Source of the DNA: an uncultured Phascolarctobacterium sp.
GTDB taxonomy: Bacteria; Bacillota; Negativicutes; Acidaminococcales; Acidaminococcaceae
Direction: 5' to 3'
NCBI GenBank assembly: GCA_900544795.1
Contig: UQWM01000023.1
Coordinates: 1 to 36,298, forward strand
Length of the DNA stretch: 36,298 nt
Both the position numbers and the translations under genes were made by a program. The notes beneath the pieces were generated by a model. That model searched no databases. It saw nothing but the letters and a program-made list of their open reading frames with translations, and was not told where the DNA came from. Each line of letters begins with the position of its first letter. Position 1 is the first letter of the stretch. Below, one piece after another: positions 1 through 7,654 of the stretch.

Positions 1-69
1 CCCCCAGATGACATTGGTAGTTAGAATCGCTACCATCAGTGCACTTTTGCTCAAACTCTTTTTCAACAT
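1..69 (-). CDS. TonB-dependent receptor, N-terminal fragment (cut by window edge)
   Basis: Only the first 23 codons are inside the window. The ATG is at 67-69 on the minus strand, with a GGAAG ribosome binding site (76-80) in front. The residues MLKKSLSKSALM are identical to the start of the complete receptor at 5209-7164, and the following residues (up to VIWG) are similar, so this is the signal peptide of a paralogous outer-membrane receptor. It lies downstream of a cobalamin riboswitch and its terminator, which points to a corrinoid or related substrate. The rest of the protein is outside the window, so plug and barrel domains cannot be confirmed. Confidence 0.75.
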   Translation of the reverse strand, partial: MLKKSLSKSALMVAILTTNVIWG

Positions 70-180
70 ACTCAACTTCCTTTCACAACTTTTTTATATT
101 ATTGAAATAAAGGCGGTTCCTGCACCCATTCCGTATGGCCGCACAGTACTTTACATTTATTTACAACCGTAAAATAAAAA

Positions 181-207
181 ATACCTTTCGCCTAAGGCAA
201 AAGGTAT
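181..207 (-). terminator. Riboswitch-controlled intrinsic terminator
   Basis: On the minus strand ATACCTTTTGCC, a short loop and GGCGAAAGGTAT form a hairpin followed by a T-rich run (complement of 170-180). It lies between the cobalamin riboswitch (281-430) and the receptor start codon at 69, the expected place for a transcription-terminating expression platform. Confidence 0.8.
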
Positions 208-280
208 AAAACAGCTTAATAGAAATAAAAAAGCCATCAACATTACCTAACTGTCTCACGCAGTAGTAAAGTAATTATCA

Positions 281-430
281 GGCAGTTCTTCTGACTTAAG
301 TTCATCACTTGTCCAAGCCTTCCCAGATAAATTCCAGTGGCATATTTTGGACAAACTCACTTTTACAGCGACGGGATCGTGTGGGCTTTACACCCAGCTT
401 CTCTATTAAGACCTGCGTCACCTGATAATG
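281..430 (-). promoter_or_regulatory. Cobalamin riboswitch upstream of the first TonB receptor
   Basis: The minus strand carries the conserved cobalamin aptamer blocks in order: GGTG near the 5' end, TTAATAGAGAA, the CGATCCCGTCGCTGTAA segment, GCCACTGG, GGGAAGGC, and AAGTCAGAAGAACTGCC at the 3' end. It is followed by a terminator hairpin and then by a TonB receptor start. High B12 would be expected to stop transcription before the receptor. The boundaries are approximate. Confidence 0.93.
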
Positions 431-449
431 CATATGCAATTATGATTAG

Positions 450-478
450 ATTATACATGAAACTAATTCCTATTTCAA
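450..478 (-). promoter_or_regulatory. Sigma70-type promoter for the first riboswitch/receptor transcript
   Basis: Minus strand: -35 TTGAAA (473-478), 17-bp spacer, -10 TATAAT (450-455). It directly precedes the cobalamin riboswitch. It lacks the dyad-bearing 19-bp spacer seen at the three MerR-type promoters elsewhere in the window. Confidence 0.7.
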
Positions 479-538
479 GACAAGCAAGCAAATAGTTGTA
501 TTTTATTTTTGATTTTAGTTATCGTTAACTTCGTGTTT

Positions 539-1093
539 TTATTTGTTCGCAACGTTATTGGTGTTATTCACTGCCTGCACACAAATTTCCAGCATTGCTT
601 CAGCAAAGGTCTTCTCCGGAACTGGAACAAGCTGTGCATCACTTTGCCTGCTTTCAAGCTTCGTACCCTTGCTACCGTAAACATCAAGTGTTTTAACCGC
701 ATAAGTTTTATCAGCAACATTAAACTGCATCAACATTTCACAGTATTGGGTCTTCTCTTTTTTTGCCAATTTTTCAGCATAAGTTTTATTCATTTTTTTC
801 AGCATTTCTTTATCAGTAAAAACTGTTTTTACAACAACATTAACCAAATCTTTATTGACTATACCGTTCTTCACATCGCCAAAATGTAGCGAGTCCATAT
901 CATATGCATATACACCCATATTATTTTCTAAAACGATAGACCAACGAGCCGCTTCAATCTCTTCCGCACTTGGTTTCGGCATCATGCTTATTTCCCAATT
1001 TATTGGCTCCTCTATCTTGCTTTCAGCTGCATTTACTGTCAGTGTAGATAGACACAGCATACAAAGAACCGCCAACAACATTATTTTTTTCAT
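539..1093 (-). CDS. Exported protein of unknown function, last gene of the chelatase ATPase operon
   Basis: The product has 184 residues. Residues 1-22 form a signal peptide (charged MKK, hydrophobic core, VNA-A cleavage), so it is probably periplasmic. A GGAGG site lies 10 bases before the ATG. The mature part has a W..V pattern followed by a short GVYAYDMDSL stretch, a VVVKTVF strand and a C-terminal FAEAMLEIC segment. This loosely resembles small secreted proteins of the surface-adhesin E type, but I would not assign it to that family without a profile search. It starts 16 bases after the BchD-like gene and is probably cotranscribed with it. That is odd, because the chelatase ATPase subunits are cytosolic. 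Function unknown. Confidence 0.8.
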   Translation of the reverse strand: MKKIMLLAVLCMLCLSTLTVNAAESKIEEPINWEISMMPKPSAEEIEAARWSIVLENNMGVYAYDMDSLHFGDVKNGIVNKDLVNVVVKTVFTDKEMLKKMNKTYAEKLAKKEKTQYCEMLMQFNVADKTYAVKTLDVYGSKGTKLESRQSDAQLVPVPEKTFAEAMLEICVQAVNNTNNVANK

Positions 1094-1109
1094 AGATCAT
1101 ATCCTCCAA

Positions 1110-3059
1110 TCACACATCTAAATTACGTACGATACGTAAAATCTGTTCTTGCGATAAACTGCGCAGACTATAGTAGGTCGCTCCCATAGCCTTAGCTACA
1201 CTTTTCGCAACTCCAAGTTTAATAAAATCTGTTTCAGTGTCTATTACGACCGAGGTTATTTTTGCTTTGCGAATCTTTTCCGCAATTTTCAAAGCGCTTT
1301 CCACCGGGTCATTACCATTTTCTTCTACTGCATTGGCCCTGCCGTCAGTCACTAAAATTAAGATTGGTTCCAATTCGCTATCTTTTTTATTCAACATCCC
1401 TAATGTTAAAAGCGCCGTCGCTAATCCGTCTGCCAACGGAGTTTTACCGCCTGTGGGCATTTCGGCTAAGCATTTCTGTGCCAAATCAACACTACGTGTA
1501 ACAGGCAGCAGCAATTCTGCTTTTTGCCTTCTGAATGATACCATACCTACGCGATCGCGTTTTTGATAGGCTTCCTGCAGCATATAAAAAATTGCTCCTT
1601 TGACAGCCCGCATCCTTTCGCGCGCTCCCATCGAGCCGCTGGCATCAACTGCAAATAAAAAAGTATTGCCAATACGTTTTTCTCGTACTTTCTGCCGTAA
1701 ATCCTCACTTTTAATATTTAAAGCACAGCCGTTATCTTCCCTCATTCTTTGAAACGGCGCGGCTGCTCTTATAGTAGCGTCAAATGCAAGATCTTCAACT
1801 TTCACCTTGGGTATCTCAGCCCTTACATAGCGCCCCTGCTTCAAATCAGTCTTAGTTGTGCTGCGTTTGCCGCTGCCACGACGGGTATTACGATCTTTAC
1901 CCAAATCCAGTACCATTTTAGGCAAGCGGAAATTTTTATCAATATCAGCAATCTGTTCTTCCGGAGCTAATTGATTTTTATCATTATCAGGAGCCTGCTC
2001 CTCTTTATTTTTATCATCTTCATTATCTTCGTTATTGTTATCATCTTCATCTTCGCCATCTTCTTCATTATCTTCAAAAGGAGGCGGCGTAAGCGGAGAT
2101 TCATCAGATTGCTCTTCATCTTCATCATTCTGATCCTGATTTGGCTCGTCATTTTGATATGATTGCTCTTCTTCCTGCTGATTCTGTTCTTCCTGCTGTT
2201 GTTCAGGTGGCTTACGCATACGATGCGGCAACACAAATACAGCGGCTTCTTCTACATCTTTAGGTAAAACATAACTGCGCTCGCTTAAAGCAGCTATGGC
2301 TTTAGCAGCTTCCAGCAAATAAATTTCGGCTCTGTGCCCTGCACAAAAGGCTTGTGCACACATTTGCGCAGCTAGCTGCATCATAGCTTCCGAAACATCT
2401 ACACTGGCAATAAGCATACGAGCCGAAGCTATTTTAGCGGCTAAGCTTTGCGTATCCTCTGCATAGCTGTCTTTAAATTTTTGTATATCTGCATAATAGT
2501 CCAGTGATCTTTTGATAACTTCTACACGCTGCTCAATATCTTTTTCGCTTTGAGCTTCAACATACATTCCAAAGCGGTCAAGTATATGGTTTGGTAAAAC
2601 CCCCTCTTCCGGGTTCATCGTGCCAAGTACTGTATAACTGGCAGTATGAGTAAAAGAAATTCCATCACGCTCGACCTGGTTTATACCGGAAGCATTAGCA
2701 TCCAATACGGCAGTTAAAAGTTCTTGACGCAGCAAATTTGCTTCATCGATGTATAAAATATTATTAGTTGCCCTGCTTAAAATGCCCGGCGAAAAGCGAC
2801 GTTCACCTTTACTTACAGCATATTCGATATCAATACTGCCGAACAGCATATCTTCAGTAGCATTAAGCGGCAGATCTATTATTTTTTGTTCACCAATAAT
2901 TTCTTTTGCTGCACGGACTAAAGTAGATTTGGCCGTGCCTTTTTCGCCACCGATCAAAAGCCCGCCAGCTTTTTGGTTAACTAAAGCGATCTCAAGAGCC
3001 TTTTTAACCTGTACCTGACCAACTACTGCGACAAACGGATAAATAGCATGAATCAGCAT
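1110..3059 (-). CDS. Chelatase subunit D-like protein (BchD/CobT type: AAA+ domain, acidic linker, VWA domain)
   Basis: The product has 649 residues and the full BchD layout. The N-terminal AAA+ domain has YPFVAVVGQ and Walker A GGEKGTAKST (about 37-46). A long linker rich in Asp, Glu, Gln and Asn follows (roughly 285-375). The C-terminal von Willebrand A domain has an intact MIDAS start DASGS. In class I chelatases this subunit joins the I-type AAA+ subunit to form the ATP-driven motor that works on the large H/CobN subunit. The gene follows the BchI-like gene by 14 bases and the only CobN-type partner in view is at 12261-15977. Its Walker A lysine is kept, whereas many BchD proteins have a degraded ATPase site, so it may be ATP-active. 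The tetrapyrrole and metal cannot be read from the sequence. Confidence 0.92.
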   Translation of the reverse strand: MLIHAIYPFVAVVGQVQVKKALEIALVNQKAGGLLIGGEKGTAKSTLVRAAKEIIGEQKIIDLPLNATEDMLFGSIDIEYAVSKGERRFSPGILSRATNNILYIDEANLLRQELLTAVLDANASGINQVERDGISFTHTASYTVLGTMNPEEGVLPNHILDRFGMYVEAQSEKDIEQRVEVIKRSLDYYADIQKFKDSYAEDTQSLAAKIASARMLIASVDVSEAMMQLAAQMCAQAFCAGHRAEIYLLEAAKAIAALSERSYVLPKDVEEAAVFVLPHRMRKPPEQQQEEQNQQEEEQSYQNDEPNQDQNDEDEEQSDESPLTPPPFEDNEEDGEDEDDNNNEDNEDDKNKEEQAPDNDKNQLAPEEQIADIDKNFRLPKMVLDLGKDRNTRRGSGKRSTTKTDLKQGRYVRAEIPKVKVEDLAFDATIRAAAPFQRMREDNGCALNIKSEDLRQKVREKRIGNTFLFAVDASGSMGARERMRAVKGAIFYMLQEAYQKRDRVGMVSFRRQKAELLLPVTRSVDLAQKCLAEMPTGGKTPLADGLATALLTLGMLNKKDSELEPILILVTDGRANAVEENGNDPVESALKIAEKIRKAKITSVVIDTETDFIKLGVAKSVAKAMGATYYSLRSLSQEQILRIVRNLDV

Positions 3060-3073
3060 TTACAAGGCCCCCT

Positions 3074-4105
3074 TCATGCTTTTTCTGCAAGTATACTCTC
3101 AACTTTTTCCCAATCAAGCTGCCCTTCTTCAAAAGGACGACGGCGCATACGATGCGGCAGCACCAATTTTGCAGCGGCTTTTACGTCTTCCAGCTCAACT
3201 TCATTACGCCCGTTAAACGCAGCAATGGTCAAAGCTGTCTTAATAACGGTAATATCAGCGCGGTGTCCATCCACGCCCAATTCTACTGCCAGTTCTGCAA
3301 CTGTTTCTAACAGTTTATCACTGATCTTCACCTGCGGCAGCAGCTTGCTGGCCTGTGTAATTTTAACTGCCAAATCGTTCTGCTCATCCTGGTATCTGGC
3401 AATAAAACTATCAGCATCCTGTTCATAAGCAAGGCGCCGTTTGATAACCTCGACACGTTGCTGCGGATCGTGCTCGCCAGTTACAACTACCGAAAGGCCA
3501 AACCGGTCTAAAAGCTGGGGACGGATATCGCCTTCTTCAGGATTCATCGTTCCAACTAAAATAAAGCGTGCCGGATGCGAATAGGATACGCCTTCACGTT
3601 CAACTGTATTGATACCCATAGCGGCAGCGTCCAGCAAAACGTCTACAACATGATCATCAAGCAGATTTATTTCATCAACATATAAAATATTACGATTAGC
3701 CTGCGCTAAAATGCCGGCCTCAAATTTTTTCTCACCATGCTTAATGGCATGTTCAATATCCAAGGTCCCCACAACACGATCTTCAGTCGCACTTACAGGC
3801 AACTCTACAACGCGCATTTTTACCGAGTCGGCCGCAAAAATATTTTCCTTGCTATATTTTAAAGAACAATCTTCACATAACAAATTCGGCTGCACTGGAT
3901 CACAATGAAATTTACAGCCATGAACTGTTTCCATCGCCGGTAGTAATTCTGCCAAAGCACGTACTGCAGTCGATTTAGCAGTACCTTTTTCACCCTTTAT
4001 CAAAACGCCGCCTAAGGCCGGATTAATAACGTTCAAAATCAGTGACATCTTCATATCTTCTTGTCCTACAATCGCTGTAAACGGATATACTGCTGCTCTC
4101 TTCAC
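3074..4105 (-). CDS. Chelatase AAA+ subunit, BchI/ChlI-like
   Basis: The product has 343 residues, the usual BchI size. It starts with YPFTAIVGQE, then Walker A GEKGTAKST (38-46), a four-cysteine segment (Cys64, Cys68, Cys77, Cys80) that could hold a metal, Walker B ILYVDEINLL (140-149), and the VGTMNPEEGD sensor region. It should be the ATPase motor of a class I (CobN/BchH-type) chelatase together with the D-like subunit just downstream. No chlorophyll genes are present, so the likely partner is the CobN homolog at 12261-15977 and the likely substrate a corrinoid or other tetrapyrrole. A MerR-type promoter with a 19-bp spacer lies upstream (4181-4211). Confidence 0.93.
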   Translation of the reverse strand: MKRAAVYPFTAIVGQEDMKMSLILNVINPALGGVLIKGEKGTAKSTAVRALAELLPAMETVHGCKFHCDPVQPNLLCEDCSLKYSKENIFAADSVKMRVVELPVSATEDRVVGTLDIEHAIKHGEKKFEAGILAQANRNILYVDEINLLDDHVVDVLLDAAAMGINTVEREGVSYSHPARFILVGTMNPEEGDIRPQLLDRFGLSVVVTGEHDPQQRVEVIKRRLAYEQDADSFIARYQDEQNDLAVKITQASKLLPQVKISDKLLETVAELAVELGVDGHRADITVIKTALTIAAFNGRNEVELEDVKAAAKLVLPHRMRRRPFEEGQLDWEKVESILAEKA

Positions 4106-4180
4106 TATGATTCCTCCTAAAATCCTAAATATCAGTAATTTGTATCCATAAGAAAAAAATTACAATTAATTTACTATATT

Positions 4181-4211
4181 ATACTAAACCATATACTACG
4201 TATATAGTCAA
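4181..4211 (-). promoter_or_regulatory. MerR-type promoter/operator of the chelatase ATPase operon
   Basis: Minus strand: -35 TTGACT (4206-4211), a 19-bp spacer (4187-4205) and -10 TAGTAT (4181-4186). The spacer holds a dyad with arms ACCATAT (4188-4194) and ATATAGT (4202-4208) separated by 7 bases. The overlong spacer with a central dyad is the hallmark of MerR-activated promoters. The same architecture recurs at 7575-7605 and 11201-11231. It sits in the gap between the nitrilase-family gene and the BchI-like gene. Confidence 0.75.
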
Positions 4212-4214
4212 ATT

Positions 4215-4982
4215 TTAGATTTTTATAATTTCAAACTCATCTGACAAAATTTCGCCCGATCGTTCGTCCCAGTCCAGCAATAAAACAGCCTGTTCACCAC
4301 TATAGCTTAGTTTCGTTTTTCCTTTTTCGATGGCGACGCTTTGTCCTATAGTCATATCCATCCATTCAGTTGCTCCTGTTTGATTGCAAACCAGCATTGG
4401 CAACCCAGTAACCTCAGAACATTTTTCCCACGCTCCTAAAGGGTTTCCGCAAACTTCTGTCGGTGGCCAAGCAGCAATGTCAATAATTATCTGTGCACCT
4501 TTTTTCTGCATTTCCTGTGCATGATCACTATACCAGGCGTCAGCGCATACAAGAGCCCCTACTTTAATAGTTCCGCAATTTACAGGCTCTAAAGCACTAG
4601 CCTTTTGTGCCCATGCTTCGGCCCCTATACCATGCGAAATGAGTTTACGATGTTTGCCACAAATACTACCATCCGGAGCAAAAACAATGCAGGAATTAAA
4701 ATTACACTTCAATTCACTATCATACTCACCGCTTCCTAAAAATAAAAATAAACCGTAGGCCTTTACCAGCGCCAACAATTTATTAAGCTTTACCGAAGGT
4801 TGCTGCTCTACTTGCGCAGCAGGATTGAGCTTATAAAAGTAATATCCCTGCACAGCTGTTTCAGGAGTAATTACCCACTGCGCGCCATTGTCGGCCGCAA
4901 TACGTACTGCTTTTTCCAAAAGTTTTATATTCCTGCTCTCAGGCCCTTGGCTGATCTCTAAATGACATAATGCAATTTTCAT
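4215..4982 (-). CDS. Carbon-nitrogen hydrolase (nitrilase superfamily)
   Basis: The product has 255 residues, typical for a single-domain nitrilase-superfamily amidase. The Glu-Lys-Cys triad is visible: Glu41 in VITPETAVQGY, a Lys in KHRKLISHG, and the nucleophile Cys in GALVCADAWYSD. The family hydrolyses amide or nitrile C-N bonds on small molecules in the cytosol; the substrate cannot be told. GAGGAG lies just before the ATG. The gene follows a decayed FecB remnant by two bases and is probably transcribed separately from the BchI-like gene, which has its own promoter. A role in trimming corrin side-chain amides would fit the neighbourhood but is only a guess. Confidence 0.88.
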   Translation of the reverse strand: MKIALCHLEISQGPESRNIKLLEKAVRIAADNGAQWVITPETAVQGYYFYKLNPAAQVEQQPSVKLNKLLALVKAYGLFLFLGSGEYDSELKCNFNSCIVFAPDGSICGKHRKLISHGIGAEAWAQKASALEPVNCGTIKVGALVCADAWYSDHAQEMQKKGAQIIIDIAAWPPTEVCGNPLGAWEKCSEVTGLPMLVCNQTGATEWMDMTIGQSVAIEKGKTKLSYSGEQAVLLLDWDERSGEILSDEFEIIKI

Positions 4983-4984
4983 AG

Positions 4985-5065
4985 TTACTCCTCACTAGAT
5001 TTTTGGGGATACATAGCTTTTGCTAAACCTTCTACAGCATCAACAGTATATTGCGAAATAGACAA
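4985..5065 (-). pseudogene. Remnant of a FecB/BtuF-type binding-protein gene (C-terminal end only)
   Basis: In one minus-strand frame ending at the TAA at 4985-4987 the sequence reads SISQYTVDAVEGLAKAMYPQ followed by KSSEE. This matches the C-terminal helix of the intact binding protein at 17038-18000 (SQHVADSIEAVAKAVYPE) and resembles the one at 23484-24449. Upstream the frame soon meets a stop and no start or N-terminal part is present. A binding-protein gene therefore once stood between the TonB receptor and the nitrilase-family gene and has been deleted except for its tail. This reading rests on about 25 codons. Confidence 0.65.
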
Positions 5066-5072
5066 ACAACAA
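5045..5072 (-). promoter_or_regulatory. Possible promoter of the nitrilase-family gene
   Basis: Minus strand: TTGTTG (5067-5072), 16-bp spacer, TATACT (5045-5050), about 60 bases before the start codon at 4982. It overlaps the binding-protein remnant, so it may be a fortuitous match. Confidence 0.35.
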
Positions 5073-5156
5073 TAGTAACAGGCAAATTACTTTTAAAATA
5101 ATATTTTCATCTTGTTCAAAATATTTTTTCATCAATTAACATCAACCTTTAAAATT

Positions 5157-5192
5157 GCATATGAACCGAAGGATGCACTTCGGTTCATATGC
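5157..5192 (-). terminator. Intrinsic terminator after the TonB receptor gene
   Basis: A perfect 15-bp stem (GCATATGAACCGAAG and its complement) with a 6-base loop lies just past the receptor stop codon. The T-tract is weak on the minus strand (AATTTTAAA) and somewhat better on the plus strand (TGTGTTTTT). Confidence 0.75.
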
Positions 5193-5208
5193 TGTGTTTT
5201 TAATTATG

Positions 5209-7164
5209 TTAGAAAGTATATTCCATACCTACAAGGAAGGAGCGTCCTGCCATTGAAAAAGAATACTTACCATTAGAAATACCACCCGTTTCAGCATAAG
5301 AAACATTAGTTAGATTATATGCTTTAGCATATATCTTATAATCTTTTTGAACTTCATATTGCAAGGAAAAATCCAAAGTCAAATACTTAGAATCTACATA
5401 TTTACTTTTATCAGCACCACTCGCACCACGCCCATACAATTCTACATCCCATTTATCTTTATTAAAGCCTACACCTATTTTGTACTGATTAGGCGGAACA
5501 TTAACATCACGTTTAAATCCACTACCATCTTTATTATCTTCTTCGACTTTTACATAAGTATAACTGCCGTTAATTGAGAACTCATCTGTTAGCTTATGTT
5601 TGACATTAAACTCCATCCCGCGTTTTTTCTGCTTAGCAACATTGGATACAGCCCAGTCACCGCTACTATTATTAGAATCAACAGCCGCCCATTTAATAGC
5701 ATCATCTAATGCACTATAAAAAGCATTTATGCCAACTTGAGTTTTATCATTGATTTTAGTATCATAGCCAATTGTCCAAACATCACCTGTTTCAGGTTTT
5801 AAATTTGGATTTCCTACCATAGCTCCTGACCAAGCACTAGGAGGAGAGTAATAGAATAAGTCATTGGCCTGTGGAGCATTAAATACTTGCCCCCAAGAAA
5901 TATAGGCATGACTATCTTCATCAAATTTTTTATTAATAGCCAGGCTTGCAGTAGTCTTATTTCCAAAATAATTATGTTTATCATATCTAATACCGGCATT
6001 TAGAAGCCATGAATCAGCAAAAGCCCAGCTATCTTGTACATAAACAGCTTTATTATGGATTTTGGCAATTTTGCCGCCATATGTACCAGGATTATTTACC
6101 TCAGATTCTCGCCAATCAGCACCAACGACTAATTTATTATTCTTTGATAATTCCCAAGTTTGTTGAATTTCAACACCATCTTTTGTTTCGTAATAGTTGC
6201 TATCACTATTATTGTCATAATGATGTCCGTTGTAATAATTTCTATATACTTGAATAAACCCAGGATTTTTTTCTCCGCGTCCCCATTCAAACTTACCAGA
6301 AATATTATTATTTAAATCAGTACCGAAAGCTTTTGTATATACGCTATTCCATCCACCTAATCCTGGAGCATAATACGGTTTTCCGCCGTCTTTAAACGAA
6401 TGTTCAAAATATAAAGTTGCTAATTTATCATCTCCAATTTCCTGATCAACTTTTATTGTGGCGCCAGTTATAATATTTGAAGAATTAGGCCATTTTACAT
6501 TGTCTCCAGAATCAGCCTCTTTATATTTTGTATAATTTTGTTTTTGTTTATTTACTGTTGCAATAACACCAGTTTTACCTTCTTTGGCACTTACCAAAGC
6601 ACTGTAGTTTTGTGTTCCCCATGATCCTGTATTTACATTGATTTTAGCATAATTTTTGCGAGCACTTTTAGTAATAATGTTGATGACGCCACCAACTGCA
6701 TCAGAACCGTATAATGACGAACCTGCTCCCTTTAAAATCTCAACTTTCTCAATAAAATCAGGAGCTGGTAAATTAGTCATGTCAAACCCTGATCTTCCAG
6801 ATGTTCCCTTATCTTGATTGAGTCGGCGACCGTCAACCATAATCAATACTCTATCATCACCATTTAAATAAACATGTTGATCCCCACCTAAGAAACCACT
6901 ACGTTTCACTATTACCCCAGGAACATTTTCCAAAGCTTCACTAACACTTTGATAATTTCTCTTTTCAAATTCTTCGGCCGTTATCACAGATACATTAGCT
7001 GGAGTATCCACCAACTTATTTTCTATACGCGTAGCCGTTACAACATATTCGTCCAACATAAACTGCTGCGGTTCTTCAGCATGTACTGTAGTGCCCCCCC
7101 AGATGACACTCCCAGTTATAAGTGCTGTCATCAGTGCACTTTTACTCAAACTCTTTTTCAACAT
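5209..7164 (-). CDS. TonB-dependent outer-membrane receptor, BtuB-like
   Basis: The product has about 651 residues. A signal peptide ends near VHA-EE, followed by a TonB-box-like DEYVVTATR, the plug domain (PANVSVITAEEF to VGGVINIITK) and a long beta-barrel ending in the typical C-terminal phenylalanine (GMEYTF). Receptors of this family import scarce large ligands across the outer membrane using TonB energy. A cobalamin riboswitch and terminator upstream point to a corrinoid ligand. The start at 7164 is chosen because it matches the paralog at 1-69 and leaves a GGAAGGGA site at normal spacing; an ATG three codons upstream (7173) lies too close to that site. Transcription begins at the MerR-type promoter at 7575-7605. 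Confidence 0.93.
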   Translation of the reverse strand: MLKKSLSKSALMTALITGSVIWGGTTVHAEEPQQFMLDEYVVTATRIENKLVDTPANVSVITAEEFEKRNYQSVSEALENVPGVIVKRSGFLGGDQHVYLNGDDRVLIMVDGRRLNQDKGTSGRSGFDMTNLPAPDFIEKVEILKGAGSSLYGSDAVGGVINIITKSARKNYAKINVNTGSWGTQNYSALVSAKEGKTGVIATVNKQKQNYTKYKEADSGDNVKWPNSSNIITGATIKVDQEIGDDKLATLYFEHSFKDGGKPYYAPGLGGWNSVYTKAFGTDLNNNISGKFEWGRGEKNPGFIQVYRNYYNGHHYDNNSDSNYYETKDGVEIQQTWELSKNNKLVVGADWRESEVNNPGTYGGKIAKIHNKAVYVQDSWAFADSWLLNAGIRYDKHNYFGNKTTASLAINKKFDEDSHAYISWGQVFNAPQANDLFYYSPPSAWSGAMVGNPNLKPETGDVWTIGYDTKINDKTQVGINAFYSALDDAIKWAAVDSNNSSGDWAVSNVAKQKKRGMEFNVKHKLTDEFSINGSYTYVKVEEDNKDGSGFKRDVNVPPNQYKIGVGFNKDKWDVELYGRGASGADKSKYVDSKYLTLDFSLQYEVQKDYKIYAKAYNLTNVSYAETGGISNGKYSFSMAGRSFLVGMEYTF

Positions 7165-7260
7165 CCTCAACATTCCCTTCCAACTTTTATTATTTTATAG
7201 AAAAATCATCTGCGTCCAATCTCTCATGGTCACGCAAATAATTGATCTAACAAACAAAAA

Positions 7261-7288
7261 TGCCTTCCTCCTGCAAAGGAGAAAGGCA
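7261..7288 (-). terminator. Riboswitch-controlled intrinsic terminator
   Basis: On the minus strand TGCCTTTCTCC and GGAGGAAGGCA pair in a hairpin, followed by TTTTTG. It lies between the cobalamin riboswitch (7360-7503) and the receptor start, so it is the likely expression platform. Confidence 0.8.
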
Positions 7289-7359
7289 AAAAACACCAAA
7301 GTTAAAAAGCTTAGGCGTAACCTTCCCATCACTCGCAGGAATACTACTTTACTAAAACA

Positions 7360-7503
7360 GGCAGTTCTTCTGGCTCAGATTCATTGCATTACTGCACCTT
7401 CCCAAGGTCTTTCCTCAGTGGCATTCGCAGTTAGCTCGTCTTTACAGCGGCGGGACCGCATCGGCTTATACCGATTTATCTATTAAGCTTACGCACCTGT
7501 TTT
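7360..7503 (-). promoter_or_regulatory. Cobalamin riboswitch upstream of the complete TonB receptor
   Basis: The minus strand has, in order, CAGGTGCG, TTAATAGATAAATCGG, GCGGTCCCGCCGCTGTAAAG, GCCACTGAGG, TTGGGAAGG and GCCAGAAGAACTGCC, which are the conserved aptamer blocks. It lies between the MerR-type promoter and the terminator, so receptor expression is gated both by the activator and by B12. Confidence 0.93.
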
Positions 7504-7574
7504 TATTATTCAGTTATTAAAATTAAATACTACTTATTACCTTGCTTATATGATATAATATCTTACATGCCCAT

Positions 7575-7605
7575 ATAATAAACTATATAGTGGCTATATT
7601 GTCAA
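7575..7605 (-). promoter_or_regulatory. MerR-type promoter/operator of the TonB receptor transcript
   Basis: Minus strand: -35 TTGACA (7600-7605), a 19-bp spacer (7581-7599) and -10 TATTAT (7575-7580). Inside the spacer are dyad arms ACTATAT (7582-7588) and ATATTGT (7596-7602), 7 bases apart. It lies between the receptor and the divergent MerR gene. A plus-strand TTGTCA (7599-7604) overlaps it and could be part of the promoter of the MerR gene, which would allow autoregulation. Confidence 0.8.
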
Positions 7606-7654
7606 CAATTTCGTTATATTAATTTATATATAATTATTGCCAAGGAGTATGTAA

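Noticed and set aside
1971..2162. Open frame opposite the BchD-like linker
   Set aside because: It is a low-complexity shadow of the Asp/Glu-rich linker on the other strand.
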